Origin: Caballeronia turbans
GTDB lineage: Bacteria; Pseudomonadota; Gammaproteobacteria; Burkholderiales; Burkholderiaceae
Assembly: GCA_001544655.2 (NCBI GenBank)
Contig: FCOD02000002.1
Location: 62,001 to 126,000, forward strand
Reading direction: 5' to 3'
DNA: 64,000 nucleotides
Positions 26,689-37,415 of this stretch are shown here, one piece after another; the first letter of the stretch is position 1, and every line of letters starts with the position of its first letter. The translations under genes were made by a program, and so were the position numbers. The notes under the pieces were generated by a model. It was given only the letters and a program-made list of their open reading frames with translations. It had not been told where the DNA came from and ran no database searches.

Positions 26689-27912
26689 CTATCCTTGTGT
26701 ATAGGTTCGGGCCGAATGACGCCGGCCGATCAGGATGAAATGCGCCAGCGCGATGAGCGGAAACACCGTGGCGACGGTCGCGACGAGCATCCAGCCGCCG
26801 CGCTCGTACAGCGGGCTTGCGAACGCCGAGCCGAAAGCACCGCCCACGAAGATGCTCGTCATGTATATGGCGTTCAGGCGGTTGCGGCTCGCGGCGTGCA
26901 GCGCGTAGATTTCACGCTGGCCGAGCACCATGTTCATCTGCACGGCGAAATCGAGCACGATGCCCGTCACGACGAGCGCGCCGATGCCCCATGCCGGATG
27001 TATCACGATCGGCAGATACGCGAGCGCCGCGAGAATCAGCGCGATGAAGGTCGCGCGCACCGTGTGGCCCGCGTCCGCGAGACGCCCGGCGATGGGCGCG
27101 GACGTCGCACCCGTCGCGCCGATGAGCGCGAAGATGCCGATAGCCGTCTGCGTGAGCCCGTAGTGCCGCGTCAGTTCGACAGGAATGCCGGTCCAGAAGA
27201 GGCTGAACGACGCGAACATCAGCGCCTGATACAGCGAGCGATGACGCAGCACCGGCATCGTGCGCACGAGGTGGCCGAGCGAGCCGATCAATTCGAAGTA
27301 CGTCGCCTGATGGCTCGGCTGGCGGCGCGGGATCGTCAGCGCGAGCACGGTCGTGATGCCGATCATCAGCACGGCGGCCGCGCCGAACATCGCGCGCCAG
27401 CCGAAGTGGCCCGCGACGAGGCTCGATATCGGCCGCGACAGCAGAATGCCGAGCAACAGTCCGCTCATGATGGTGCCGACCACCTTGCCGCGCGATTCGT
27501 CCGGCGCGAGATGCGCCGCGAGCGGAATCAGGATCTGCACCGCCACCGACGAAAAGCCGATCAAGAGCGAGATCACGAGAAACCAGCCGGGCGTGTGCGT
27601 GAACGTGGCCGCCGTGAGGCTCGCGATCGACACGAGCGCGGTCGCGATCATGAGCTTGCGGTTTTCGAGCAGATCGCCGAGCGGCACGATGAAAAACAGA
27701 CCGAGCGCATAGCCTATCTGCGTAAGCGACACGATCAGGCTCGCCGTGCCGCCCGCCATGTGCAGATCGGGCGCGATCAGCTCGGTGATCGGCTGCGCAT
27801 AGTACAGGTTCGCGACGATCGCGCCGCAGCAGAACGCGAAGAGCGCGATCAGTCCGCGCGTGAGCTCGACGTGCTTGCCGCCGTCGAGCGCGCTCGATGT
27901 TGGAGTCGACAT
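26689..27912 (-). CDS. MFS transporter (YgaY/AraJ-like)
   Basis: A 407-residue, 12-helix transporter. Markers of the DHA1-type branch are ANLYYAQPITELIAPDLH in helix 1 and the loop GDLLENRKLM. Members of this branch export sugars, drugs or amino acid analogues. The LysR gene behind it may control it. The substrate cannot be inferred. Confidence 0.85.
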   Translation of the reverse strand: MSTPTSSALDGGKHVELTRGLIALFAFCCGAIVANLYYAQPITELIAPDLHMAGGTASLIVSLTQIGYALGLFFIVPLGDLLENRKLMIATALVSIASLTAATFTHTPGWFLVISLLIGFSSVAVQILIPLAAHLAPDESRGKVVGTIMSGLLLGILLSRPISSLVAGHFGWRAMFGAAAVLMIGITTVLALTIPRRQPSHQATYFELIGSLGHLVRTMPVLRHRSLYQALMFASFSLFWTGIPVELTRHYGLTQTAIGIFALIGATGATSAPIAGRLADAGHTVRATFIALILAALAYLPIVIHPAWGIGALVVTGIVLDFAVQMNMVLGQREIYALHAASRNRLNAIYMTSIFVGGAFGSAFASPLYERGGWMLVATVATVFPLIALAHFILIGRRHSARTYTQG

Positions 27913-28101
27913 GTGGGTTCCCGGAGTGGCAGAACGGGACTATACGGGGTTCGCGCGTAACGCGCTCGACACGCCCTGCGCGCCGGTATCGTCCGACGAA
28001 TGCCTGGATGAAAGCGGAGGCCTCAAGCTATACGTACATATGATTTCGCGGCCGTTGCCGCGTGCGTAAGATGAGTTCCATCGAGGCGGTGGACCCGTCC
28101 C

Positions 28102-28521
28102 ATGCCCGCCGATATTCACGCACGGTCCAGGACAACGCCCTTGCAATCGCCTTCCAGAGTTTCCGTGATCGACGATGACGAATCCGTCCGCGTCGCCTCC
28201 TCCAGCCTGTTGCGCTCGCTCGGCTGGGAGGTCAGCCTGTATCCGTCGGCGGAGTCGTTCCTCGACGCCGATCCACTCGAGGGCCTCGCGTGCATCATCA
28301 CCGATCTCAACATGCCCGGCATGTCCGGCCTTCAACTTCAGCAGCGCCTGCGCGAACTGAAAGCGGGCGTGCCGATCATGTTCATCACCGCGTTCGCGTC
28401 CGATGCCGCGCGCCGTCAGGCGCTCGACGGCGGCGCGGTGTGTTTTCTCAGCAAGCCCGTCGATGGAACCGTCGTCGCCGATTGCCTGGAACGCATCAAG
28501 CAAGGTTTTTGGAAGGAATAG
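28102..28521 (+). CDS. single-domain response regulator (FixJ-type receiver)
   Basis: A 139-residue protein consisting only of a receiver domain: acidic cluster D24-D26, phospho-acceptor D68 (IITDLNMPGMSG), T96 and K118 (LSKPV). There is no output domain. It lies 150 bp upstream of a PAS histidine kinase and likely takes phosphate from it, acting as a phosphate sink or as a regulator of the kinase/FixJ pair. Single-domain receivers beside FixLJ-like systems are common in rhizobia and Burkholderia. Confidence 0.88.
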   Translation: MPADIHARSRTTPLQSPSRVSVIDDDESVRVASSSLLRSLGWEVSLYPSAESFLDADPLEGLACIITDLNMPGMSGLQLQQRLRELKAGVPIMFITAFASDAARRQALDGGAVCFLSKPVDGTVVADCLERIKQGFWKE

Positions 28522-28671
28522 AATTCATGGCGTCATCCGGCTGGCGCGCATGGTTCTGTCTGCCGCGCGCAGGCCGCGATGTTTTCAACGAACGCTTCTC
28601 GAACGCTCAATGACCATGCCGCCTGTCTCGTTCGTCGTTCGTTTCCATTCGCCGGCGTCCGACCGGCCGTG

Positions 28672-30522
28672 ATGGAGACATTCCAGAGCGCGCCGCGCGC
28701 GGTGCGTCACGATACCCGCATCGTGTCGATCCTAGCGGCGGCCATTGCGCTCGTCGTCTTTCTGATCGACGCGCTCACACCACTCGATATCGCCATCGCG
28801 GTGCTGTATGTCGTCGTCGTGCTGCTCGTCGCATCGACGGGCAATCGCACCGCGACCGTCACGACGGCGTGGGGTTGCGTCGTGCTGACGCTCGTCGGCT
28901 TCGTTCTCTCGCACGACGAAAACGTGTCGGGCGGCGCGCTCGCGCGCTGCGCGGTGAGCCTGCTCGCGATCGGCACGACCGCCATTCTGTCGCTGCGCAA
29001 TCTGGCCACGACGACCAAGATGCAGGAGCAGCTCGAACTGCTCAATCTTGCGCACGACGCGATCGTCGCGCACGACATGAACGAGCGAATCACCTTCTGG
29101 AATCGCGGCGCCGAAGTGCTATACGGCTACTCGGCGCAACAGGCGATCGGCCAGCCGATTCATAGCATGACACAGTCGAACTCGCCCGTGCCGCACGCGC
29201 AGATTCGAGCGGAACTGCTGCGCTCGGGGCGATGGGACGGCGAGATCACGCGCGTGCGGCACGACGGCAGCGAGATCGTGATCGCGAGCCGGGCCGCGTT
29301 GCTGCGCGACGCGAAAGGCCTGCCGTGCGCCGTGCTTGCGACGAGCAACGACATCACGCAGCGCAAGCGCATGGAAGCGGAATTGCAGCGCCAGCGCGAT
29401 GCGCTCAAGCGCAGCGAGGCGTTTCTGCTCGACGCGCAGCGTCTTTCGCGCACCGGCAGCATCGCGACGCGCCTGCCCGCCGGCACGATGTGGTGGTCCG
29501 ACGAGGCGTACCGCATCTTCGATTACCCGCGCGATGTCGAGCCGTCCGTCGAAGCGATTCTCGCGCGCACGCATCCCGACGACATCGGGATCGTGCGCGG
29601 CGCGCATGAAGCCGCGATCGGCGGCGTGTGCGACATCGACGTGGAGCATCGGCTTCTGTTGCCGGACGGGTCGGTCAAGCATGTGCATTTCGTCGCCCAT
29701 CGCGCATCGACCGAAGCGGATGGCGACGAATACGTCGGCGCGCTGATGGACGTCACCGACACCAAGCTCGCCCAGGAAGCGCTCGCGCGTTCGACCGCCG
29801 AACTCGCGCACGTCACGCGCGTGACGATGCTGGGCGAACTGGCGGCGTCCATTGCGCACGAAGTCACGCAGCCGATGGCCGCGATCGTCACGAGCGGCGA
29901 TGCCGGCCTGCGCTGGCTCAACCGCGCGCAACCCGAAATCGCGGAAGCGCAGCAATCGATCACGCAGATGATTCGCGACGCGAGGCGCGCGAGCGAGGTC
30001 ATCGCACGCATTCGCGCGATGGCGAGAAAGCGCGACAGCCAGCCCGCGACGCTGGACGTGAACGAGATCGTCGGGGAGACGATCGAACTCGTGCGGCGCG
30101 AGCTCGGACGTCATCGCGTGGAAGTGCAAACGGAGCTCGCGACGCCTTCGCCTACCGTGCGGTGCGATCGCGTGCAGTTGCAGCAGGTGCTCATCAACTT
30201 GATGATGAACGCCGCGCAGGCGATGTCCGGCGTGAACGGGCCGCGCGTGCTGCGTGTCGCGACGGGCGCGAGCCCGAGCGACGAAGGCTACGCGCAGATC
30301 ACCGTGCAGGATTCCGGCACGGGCATCAGCGTCGACAGCGCGCGCCGTCTTTTCGACGCGTTTTTCACGACGAAGGCCGAAGGCATGGGCATGGGTTTGT
30401 CGATTTGCCGTTCGATCATCGAGGCGCACGGCGGCAGGATATGGGCGGAGTCGCCCGATGAAGGCGGCGCGCGCTTGCGCTTCGTGCTGCCCGAAAACCA
30501 GGGGGGAGACGATGAGCATTGA
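28672..30522 (+). CDS. PAS-domain sensor histidine kinase (FixL-like architecture)
   Basis: A membrane-anchored kinase of about 616 residues. The first 110 residues hold three or four helices with no large periplasmic loop. A PAS domain (about 120-230, HDAIVAHDMNERITFWNRGA) and a second PAS (about 255-365) follow, then HisKA with H396 in AASIAHEVTQPMAAI and HATPase_c (NLMMNAAQAM, GMGMGLSICRSIIEAHGG). The PAS shows no proven heme site, so oxygen sensing cannot be assumed. The start is uncertain; ATG 28579 in frame would add 31 residues. It overlaps the FixJ-type gene by 11 bp. Confidence 0.88.
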   Translation: METFQSAPRAVRHDTRIVSILAAAIALVVFLIDALTPLDIAIAVLYVVVVLLVASTGNRTATVTTAWGCVVLTLVGFVLSHDENVSGGALARCAVSLLAIGTTAILSLRNLATTTKMQEQLELLNLAHDAIVAHDMNERITFWNRGAEVLYGYSAQQAIGQPIHSMTQSNSPVPHAQIRAELLRSGRWDGEITRVRHDGSEIVIASRAALLRDAKGLPCAVLATSNDITQRKRMEAELQRQRDALKRSEAFLLDAQRLSRTGSIATRLPAGTMWWSDEAYRIFDYPRDVEPSVEAILARTHPDDIGIVRGAHEAAIGGVCDIDVEHRLLLPDGSVKHVHFVAHRASTEADGDEYVGALMDVTDTKLAQEALARSTAELAHVTRVTMLGELAASIAHEVTQPMAAIVTSGDAGLRWLNRAQPEIAEAQQSITQMIRDARRASEVIARIRAMARKRDSQPATLDVNEIVGETIELVRRELGRHRVEVQTELATPSPTVRCDRVQLQQVLINLMMNAAQAMSGVNGPRVLRVATGASPSDEGYAQITVQDSGTGISVDSARRLFDAFFTTKAEGMGMGLSICRSIIEAHGGRIWAESPDEGGARLRFVLPENQGGDDEH

Positions 30523-31192
30523 CAAGGGCGCGGACGCGAAAACGAACGCCGCGATGGTCTACGTGGTCGACGACGACGAATCGATGCGCGACGCGCTTCG
30601 CATGCTGCTGCGCTCGGTCGGCCTGAACGTGATGACGTTCGCGTCCGCGCACGAGTTCCTTGCGTATGACATGCCCGAGGTGCCCAGTTGCCTGATCCTC
30701 GACGTGCGGCTGAAAGGGCAGAGCGGGCTCGCCGTGCAGGAGCAGATGGCCGCGAGCCAGGTCGGCTTGCCGATCGTATTCATGACGGCGCACGGCGACA
30801 TCGCGATGACCGTGAAGGCGATGAAGGCGGGCGCCCGGGATTTTCTCGCGAAGCCGTTCCGCGATCAGGACATGCTCGATGCCGTCGCGCAGGCGCTGGA
30901 AGCCGACGAGGAACGGCGCGCGGCGAGCCGCTCCGTCGCGGACCTGCGCCGCTCGTACGAATCGCTAACGCCGCGCGAGCGCGAGGTCATGGCGTTCGTC
31001 GTGTCGGGTCTGATGAACAAGCAGATCGCGGCGGAGATGAACCTGAGCGAGATCACGGTGAAGATTCATCGCGGCCAGGCGATGAAGAAGATGGCGGCGC
31101 GCTCGCTCGCCGATCTCGTGCTGAAGGCCGAAGCGCTCGGCGTGAAGATGCCGCAGGGCGCATCGACGCCGTCGCGGGCGCAACGGCCGTGA
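30512..31192 (+). CDS. FixJ/NarL-type response regulator
   Basis: A 226-residue regulator: receiver with D20-D22, phospho-acceptor D64 (LILDVRLKGQSG), T92 and K114 (LAKPF), then a LuxR-type helix-turn-helix at about 150-205 (LTPREREVMAFVVSG, NKQIAAEMNLSEITVKIHRG). Typical of the FixJ/TodT/StyR branch. Its ATG lies within the kinase's last codons after GGGGGGAG, so translation is coupled. Targets are not evident nearby. Confidence 0.92.
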   Translation: MSIDKGADAKTNAAMVYVVDDDESMRDALRMLLRSVGLNVMTFASAHEFLAYDMPEVPSCLILDVRLKGQSGLAVQEQMAASQVGLPIVFMTAHGDIAMTVKAMKAGARDFLAKPFRDQDMLDAVAQALEADEERRAASRSVADLRRSYESLTPREREVMAFVVSGLMNKQIAAEMNLSEITVKIHRGQAMKKMAARSLADLVLKAEALGVKMPQGASTPSRAQRP

Positions 31193-31198
31193 GCGCGG

Positions 31199-31390
31199 TT
31201 ATCGCAGCGGCGTTTTGATCGCCGGTGCCGCTTCTTCGTCGAGCGCGATCCGCTCCAGCGGCAACTCCGTGTCGCAACCGGCGCGAGGGAGCGCGCTCCA
31301 GTCATGCGGCGCGTTCAGCGAATACCACGTGCCGAACGCCAGCACGGCGGCGCAGCCCGATAACAGCCTGCGTGTCGATGTATCGGCCAT
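31199..31390 (-). CDS. small exported or membrane protein, 63 aa
   Basis: A 63-residue hypothetical protein. GGGAGCG precedes ATG 31390. The N-terminus (TRRLLSGCAAVLAFGTWYSL) is a positively charged region plus hydrophobic core, either a membrane anchor or an uncleaved signal; the rest is short and polar. It converges on the FixJ-type gene with a 6-bp gap. No family recognised. Confidence 0.6.
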   Translation of the reverse strand: MADTSTRRLLSGCAAVLAFGTWYSLNAPHDWSALPRAGCDTELPLERIALDEEAAPAIKTPLR

Positions 31391-31491
31391 GATGCGCTCC
31401 CAGTGCGTGACCATGACGTCAGCTTAGAGAAGCGCACGCGCGCCGGCCATTCTACGAAGGGCTCGGCGCGTTCATACCAACGTGTGATGCG

Positions 31492-33066
31492 CTACCACGC
31501 GCGGCCGCGCTCGCCCAGCGCGGCGACGGCCTGCTCGTCGTTGGCCACCGCATCGCCGTCGCGGCCGGAAAACCGAAATCCGCCGCGCTCTTCCGATTTC
31601 GCTTCATAGAGCGCAGCATCGGCCCGCTTCAACGCGCTTTCGAACACTTCGCCCGGACGGGCGAGCGCGATGCCGACGCTCACGCCCACGCGCACCGTCA
31701 GCCCGCACGAGAGCGCGTAGGGCGCGGACAGTTCGCGGATGATCTTGCGCGCGAAAGCGGTGTTCGACGCATCCGCGATGTACGTCGCGACGATCGCGAA
31801 TTCGTCGCCGCCCAGACGCGCGGCCAGCTCGCCGCGGCGCATCGCGTTGCGCAGGCGATCGGCGACGAGCTTCAGCAGGTCGTCGCCCGCGTTATGGCCG
31901 TGCGTGTCGTTGATGCGTTTGAAGCCGTCGAGATCGACGTACATCACCATCACCTTTTCGCGGCCGGCGCCGCCCGCCATCAGACGCTCGGCATGATCGC
32001 CGAGATAGCGCCGGTTCGGCAGGCCCGTGAGCGAATCGTGATGCGCCCAGTGCAGGATCTTCGCCTCGGCCTTGCGGCGCTCCGTCACGTCCTCGATGAT
32101 GATCACCGCGCTGCCGTCCGGCACCGGGTTGCGGCTCAGCTCCAGAAGCCGGCCGTCGCGCAGCGGCAGATCGAGCGGCAGCTTGCCCGCCTCGAGCCAT
32201 TGCGCGCAGCGCTCGGAGAACTGTGCGCGCAGCGTCTCGCCGAACTTCGCCACGCCCACGTAGCCGATGAACTCGGGCAAGGACACGTTCAGCCGCAGCA
32301 TTTCGACGGTCGCGCCGAACAGCTCCGCCGCCTTGCGATTCGCGATCACCACCTTGCCCGACGCATCCACGGTGCACAGACCGTGCGGCATATGCGCGAG
32401 CGCCGCGTCGAAGCGCGCGGCGATTTCGGCATGGCCCTGCTCGGCGGTCATCAGCGCGACGAGGCCGGAGTAGTGGCGCTGCACGACCGCGCACATCGCG
32501 CCGATATAAAGAAAGAGCGGCGGCAGGAGAATCCAGTAGCCGGCCGGCCCGAACAGGCCGCCGACGCCGATCGGCAGCGCGCCGAGGCACACCTGCGCGA
32601 TCGCCAGATGCGGCGTGCCCGCGTTGCGCGACGCAATGCCGCCGAGCAGGCCCGCCGTCACCATGATCGCGAGGGAGGCGAGCACGGCGTCGCCGGAAAT
32701 CACGCAGGCCATCGCGCCGAGGCCGGACACGAGACACGTCGCGAGCGCGAACGGTGCGTAGCGCCCCGCCCACGGGCCGGGATGCGGCGCGACCGGGCGG
32801 CTCAGCGCACGGTAGCGGCACACGATCGACAGGCGCACGGCGAGCAGGAGCGCGTCGGCGGCGACCCAGAGCATCGCCCAGACCGCCTGTTGACGGCCGA
32901 GCGCGATCATCGCGACGAAGGCGCTGGAAATGCCGGACAGCAGAAGCGGGCGGACGTCCTCGACGAGTGTCGACAGCAGCGACGCGCGAATGGCGGTCGT
33001 GATGCGCCCGTTCTCTGTCGCCGGCGTGGCCAGAATCGAATCGATCAAGGACGGATTGCCTGACAT
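31492..33066 (-). CDS. membrane-bound PAS-GGDEF diguanylate cyclase
   Basis: A 524-residue protein that should make cyclic di-GMP. Six or so membrane helices (about 40-195) form a MASE-like sensor, a PAS domain covers about 212-330, and GGDEF covers 340-500 with an intact active motif LGGDEF (418-423). The product-inhibition site five residues upstream reads RRGE (410-413) instead of RxxD, so feedback inhibition may be weakened. No EAL domain follows. ATG 33066 is the first Met that gives a sensible cytosolic N-terminus; the frame extends 30 codons further. Confidence 0.9.
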   Translation of the reverse strand: MSGNPSLIDSILATPATENGRITTAIRASLLSTLVEDVRPLLLSGISSAFVAMIALGRQQAVWAMLWVAADALLLAVRLSIVCRYRALSRPVAPHPGPWAGRYAPFALATCLVSGLGAMACVISGDAVLASLAIMVTAGLLGGIASRNAGTPHLAIAQVCLGALPIGVGGLFGPAGYWILLPPLFLYIGAMCAVVQRHYSGLVALMTAEQGHAEIAARFDAALAHMPHGLCTVDASGKVVIANRKAAELFGATVEMLRLNVSLPEFIGYVGVAKFGETLRAQFSERCAQWLEAGKLPLDLPLRDGRLLELSRNPVPDGSAVIIIEDVTERRKAEAKILHWAHHDSLTGLPNRRYLGDHAERLMAGGAGREKVMVMYVDLDGFKRINDTHGHNAGDDLLKLVADRLRNAMRRGELAARLGGDEFAIVATYIADASNTAFARKIIRELSAPYALSCGLTVRVGVSVGIALARPGEVFESALKRADAALYEAKSEERGGFRFSGRDGDAVANDEQAVAALGERGRAW

Positions 33067-33459
33067 ACGGAAGACCGGGGCCAGCGAGAGGACGAAAAAC
33101 CGCGGGCGGCGATGCCGTCGCCGCCGGTACTCGTGTATACGGCCGCGTGTGCACATACTTTAGGCACGGGCTCGACGCTGCGCATGCGCGGCGCCGCCGA
33201 TTATTCGCCCGGAGCGCATTCTGACTTTCCTCCGCGCTGGATTATGCTAGCCGGCGGACATAGTAATCTTGCGCTCAATCCTTGCAGTCAGACGCCGGCG
33301 CGCGGGTTTTGCCTCATCGAAAGCTTTCGATTCAGAGGCGATGATGGACGAACGTCCGCGCGCGCCCCTTGCGCGGGCGTCGTCGATGAAGAACGAAAGC
33401 GCAGCGTCGTCGTAAAGATGGCCACAGAAACCGTCGTGCGAAACATAAATGGAGACGTC
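33067..33459. other. 393-bp intergenic region, possible promoter only
   Basis: Divergent spacer between the GGDEF gene and the MHS transporter gene. A sigma-70-like pair CTGACT (33221-33226) and TATGCT (33243-33248) with a 16-bp gap points towards the transporter but would leave a long leader. No ORF with a ribosome site, riboswitch motif or terminator was recognised. Confidence 0.35.
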
Positions 33460-34878
<1,419 letters not shown>

Positions 34879-34975
34879 GCCTCATTTCCCCGATTGTTTT
34901 TCTCACGGCGGCGCGCAACCCGCGCCGTCCGCGTGTCCTCGCACGCGCTATTTTTTATCGACCCGGTGAATTCAA

Positions 34976-36031
34976 GTGAATACTGACTCAGCCAAAACAC
35001 GCATCGCGGTGGCCGGCGCAGGCTATATCGGCCAGGCGCACATGGGCGTCGCGCAGGCGAGCGCGACGTGCACGCTTAGCGCCATCGTCGATCCGGCGCC
35101 GGCGGCGGCCATCGCGGAGAAAGCGGGCGTGCCGCTCTACAGAACGCTCGATGAACTGCTCGCGAAGGATCGCCCGGACGGCATCGTGCTCGCCACGCCG
35201 AACCAGCTGCATGTGGAGCACGCGCGCATCTGCCTCGCGGCCGGCGTGCCGACGTTGCTGGAAAAGCCTGTCGCGCCGACTGTGAAAGAAGCGCAGGCGC
35301 TCGTCGATGAAATCGAACGCTCGGGCGTGAAAGTGCTGATCGGCCATCATCGCGCGCATAGCCCGATCATGGCGCGCGCGAAGCAGGTGATCGACGAAGG
35401 ACGGCTCGGGAAGCTCGTCGCGGTGATGGGCAGCGCGGTGTTCTTCAAGCCCGACGAGTATTACGCGAGTGCGCCGTGGCGCCGCGAGCCGGGCGGCGGG
35501 CCGATCCTGCTGAACATGATCCACGAAGTGCACAACCTGCGCATGCTGTGCGGCGAGATCGTCGCGGTGCAGGCATTCGCTTCGCACGCGACGCGCGGCT
35601 TTGCCGTCGAGGATACCGTCGCGGTCAATCTGCGCTTCGCGAGCGGCGCGCTCGGCACGTTCATGCTGTCCGACACGGCCGCGTCCCCGCGCAGCTGGGA
35701 GCAGACCTCGCAGGAGAACAAGGCATATTCGACCTATCCCGATGAAGACTGCTACGTGATCGCGGGCACCTTCGGCTCGCTTTCCGTCCCCACGATGCGT
35801 CTCAAGTCCTACGCCGCAGCGGGCGAGCGCTCATGGTGGAAGCCGTTCGAGGAAAGCATCGTGCCAATGCAGCGCGACGATCCGCTCGCGCGTCAGATGG
35901 AACATTTCGGGCGCGTGGCGCGCGGGGAAGCCGAGCCTATTGTCAGCGCGCGCGACGGGCTGCAGAATCTGCGGATCACCGAGGCCATCGCGCGCGCCGC
36001 CACGAGCGGCGAGATCGTCGAGACCGCCTGA
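34976..36031 (+). CDS. Gfo/Idh/MocA-family NAD(P) dehydrogenase
   Basis: A 351-residue oxidoreductase with an N-terminal Rossmann domain (RIAVAGAGYIGQAHM, G-x-G-x-x-G), the dinucleotide-side motif LLEKPVAPT (K of EKP is the usual catalytic lysine), and a GFO_IDH_MocA C-terminal domain (GGGPILLNMIHEVHNLRML). It starts at GTG 34976 with a weak ribosome site. It sits between a transporter and a 3-dehydroquinate dehydratase gene, so oxidation of a cyclic polyol acid such as quinate or shikimate is a fair guess, although the classical enzymes for these belong to other families. Confidence 0.85.
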   Translation: MNTDSAKTRIAVAGAGYIGQAHMGVAQASATCTLSAIVDPAPAAAIAEKAGVPLYRTLDELLAKDRPDGIVLATPNQLHVEHARICLAAGVPTLLEKPVAPTVKEAQALVDEIERSGVKVLIGHHRAHSPIMARAKQVIDEGRLGKLVAVMGSAVFFKPDEYYASAPWRREPGGGPILLNMIHEVHNLRMLCGEIVAVQAFASHATRGFAVEDTVAVNLRFASGALGTFMLSDTAASPRSWEQTSQENKAYSTYPDEDCYVIAGTFGSLSVPTMRLKSYAAAGERSWWKPFEESIVPMQRDDPLARQMEHFGRVARGEAEPIVSARDGLQNLRITEAIARAATSGEIVETA

Positions 36032-36068
36032 ATCTCTTCAATTCCCCCATCCAGTTCAAGGAAATCAC

Positions 36069-36515
36069 ATGGCAAAGATCCTGACGCTGCACGGCGTCAA
36101 CCTCAACATGTTCGGCAAGCGCGACCCGAAACAGTACGGCACGGCGACGCTCGCGCAAATCGACGAGCAAATGGCCGCGCTGGGCAAGGAGCTGGGCGTG
36201 GACGTGGAGTGCTACCAGACGAATATCGAAGGCGAAATGTGCTCGCGCATTCATCGCGCGTTCGAGGAAAAGGTCGATGCGATCGTAATCAACGCCGGCG
36301 CGTGGACCCACTACAGCTACGCGATCCGCGATGCGCTCGCCATTCTGAGCGCACCGGTCATCGAAGTGCACATGTCGCACGTGCACGCGCGGGAAGAATT
36401 CCGCCACAAATCGGTATTTGCGGAAATCGCCAAGGGGCAGATTTCGGGCTTCGGCGTGGACAGCTATCTGCTGGGCTTGCGCGCGGCGGTCGCGGCGATC
36501 GACGCGGGCAAGTAA
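36069..36515 (+). CDS. aroQ: type II 3-dehydroquinate dehydratase
   Basis: A 148-residue enzyme that removes water from 3-dehydroquinate to give 3-dehydroshikimate. All landmarks are present: HGVNLNMFGKRDP, catalytic Y23 (QYG), N75 and H81 (INAGAWTHYS), H101 in EVHMSHVHAREEFR and R112. AAGGAAA precedes ATG 36069. It follows the dehydrogenase by 37 bp and ends an operon that begins with the MHS transporter, so it probably serves catabolism of quinate-type compounds. The biosynthetic copy is expected elsewhere. Confidence 0.92.
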   Translation: MAKILTLHGVNLNMFGKRDPKQYGTATLAQIDEQMAALGKELGVDVECYQTNIEGEMCSRIHRAFEEKVDAIVINAGAWTHYSYAIRDALAILSAPVIEVHMSHVHAREEFRHKSVFAEIAKGQISGFGVDSYLLGLRAAVAAIDAGK

Positions 36516-36545
36516 GGCTGGGCACTGCTTTCTGATGTTTTTCCA

Positions 36546-36567
36546 GCGAGGCGCATGGGCGCCTCGC
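36546..36567. terminator. hairpin between convergent genes
   Basis: A perfect 9-bp stem (gcgaggcgc / gcgcctcgc) with loop ATGG lies between aroQ and the convergent small membrane gene. The only T-run is on its upstream plus-strand side, so it is not a textbook intrinsic terminator for either strand, but it may mark the shared transcript end. Confidence 0.35.
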
Positions 36568-36580
36568 CGGAGTCACCGGG

Positions 36581-36742
36581 TCAGACCGGACGGCTGAAAT
36601 CCTTCGACGCATGCGCCGCCGGCTCGCGGTCGCGCTGCTCACGCAGCGGTTCATGATTGCGCTGCGCCGCGCCGCGGATGAACAGCACCGCGCAGACCGC
36701 GCAAATTCCCCAGACCGCGGCGATGATCGTCAAGTAGCTCAT
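36581..36742 (-). CDS. small membrane protein, 53 aa
   Basis: A 53-residue ORF read directly from the minus strand: MSYLTIIAAVWGICAVCAVL forms one N-terminal membrane helix, followed by a basic/acidic soluble tail ending KDFSRPV. A purine-rich AGGAAA lies just upstream of ATG 36742. Such single-helix proteins are common in Burkholderia between housekeeping genes; no family is recognised. It converges on aroQ. Confidence 0.65.
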   Translation of the reverse strand: MSYLTIIAAVWGICAVCAVLFIRGAAQRNHEPLREQRDREPAAHASKDFSRPV

Positions 36743-36807
36743 TTTCCTTCTCCCCGATGCTCCGAGCGCGGGCGGCTCGTGCCGCCCGCGCTGGCCCTGT
36801 TGGTCCG

Positions 36808-37071
36808 TTACGCCTGCGACGCGGGCAGCGCCAGCAAGCGTCCGATCAGCTGTTGCGCGAGCGCATGCTGCTCGGTGATGGTCACGGCGTCGTCGTCGGT
36901 TGCATCGCGCTCGCCGCGCAACTTGCCCGCGAGGCGCATGATGTTGTCCGACGCCGCCTGCAGCGCGTGCAGCAATTCGGCTTGCGTCGCCGCCGCGCTG
37001 TCCTGCGATCCTTCAGTGAAACACTGCGCCGTTCGATGCGGCCTGGCGTTTCCTTCCATCGTCTGATACAT
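36808..37071 (-). CDS. conserved hypothetical protein, 87 aa
   Basis: An 87-residue, mostly helical soluble protein (ATQAELLHALQAASDNIMRL, then AVTITEQHALAQQLIGRLLA). It may start at ATG 37071 or at the Met four codons later; neither has a strong ribosome site. It has codon-like base bias and lies upstream of the small membrane gene on the same strand. No family recognised. Confidence 0.55.
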   Translation of the reverse strand: MYQTMEGNARPHRTAQCFTEGSQDSAAATQAELLHALQAASDNIMRLAGKLRGERDATDDDAVTITEQHALAQQLIGRLLALPASQA

Positions 37072-37415
37072 GGCGACCCCGTTGTGAGTGGATGATGCGA
37101 TTCTCCCGCCGATGCGCGCCGGGCAATCCTCCGAACAACCCCTGATTTCGGCCTCAGTTCGTTTGTTGTGCGGCGCTCAGGTCCGGGACGCGCGCTGCGG
37201 TAGGTCCGCCCATCAAGGCTTCTGGGGTCGCCGGGCGGTAAAATCGCAGATCCGTCGACAGATAATCGGCCTTTTTTGCAGCGGCCTGTGGGGTCATCCG
37301 CACGAAAAAACAACACTTTTTATCTGATTAGAAGCGCGGAAAAGTCGGACGAAACGACGCGGTCGATCGTCCCGTCAAACGAGCGGGTAATTTTGCGGTT
37401 CATGCAGGCATCGAC
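37072..37415. other. 344-bp intergenic region upstream of permease
   Basis: Divergent spacer before the aromatic permease gene. A TAAAAT hexamer (37239-37244) is a plausible -10 pointing towards the permease, but no matching -35 stands out. Several T/A-runs (such as ttttttg near 37272) occur. No coding remnant was recognised. Confidence 0.35.

Noticed and set aside
36546-36567. Strong bidirectional intrinsic terminator
   Set aside because: The stem is perfect but neither strand has a U-tract after it, so only a weak hairpin call is kept.
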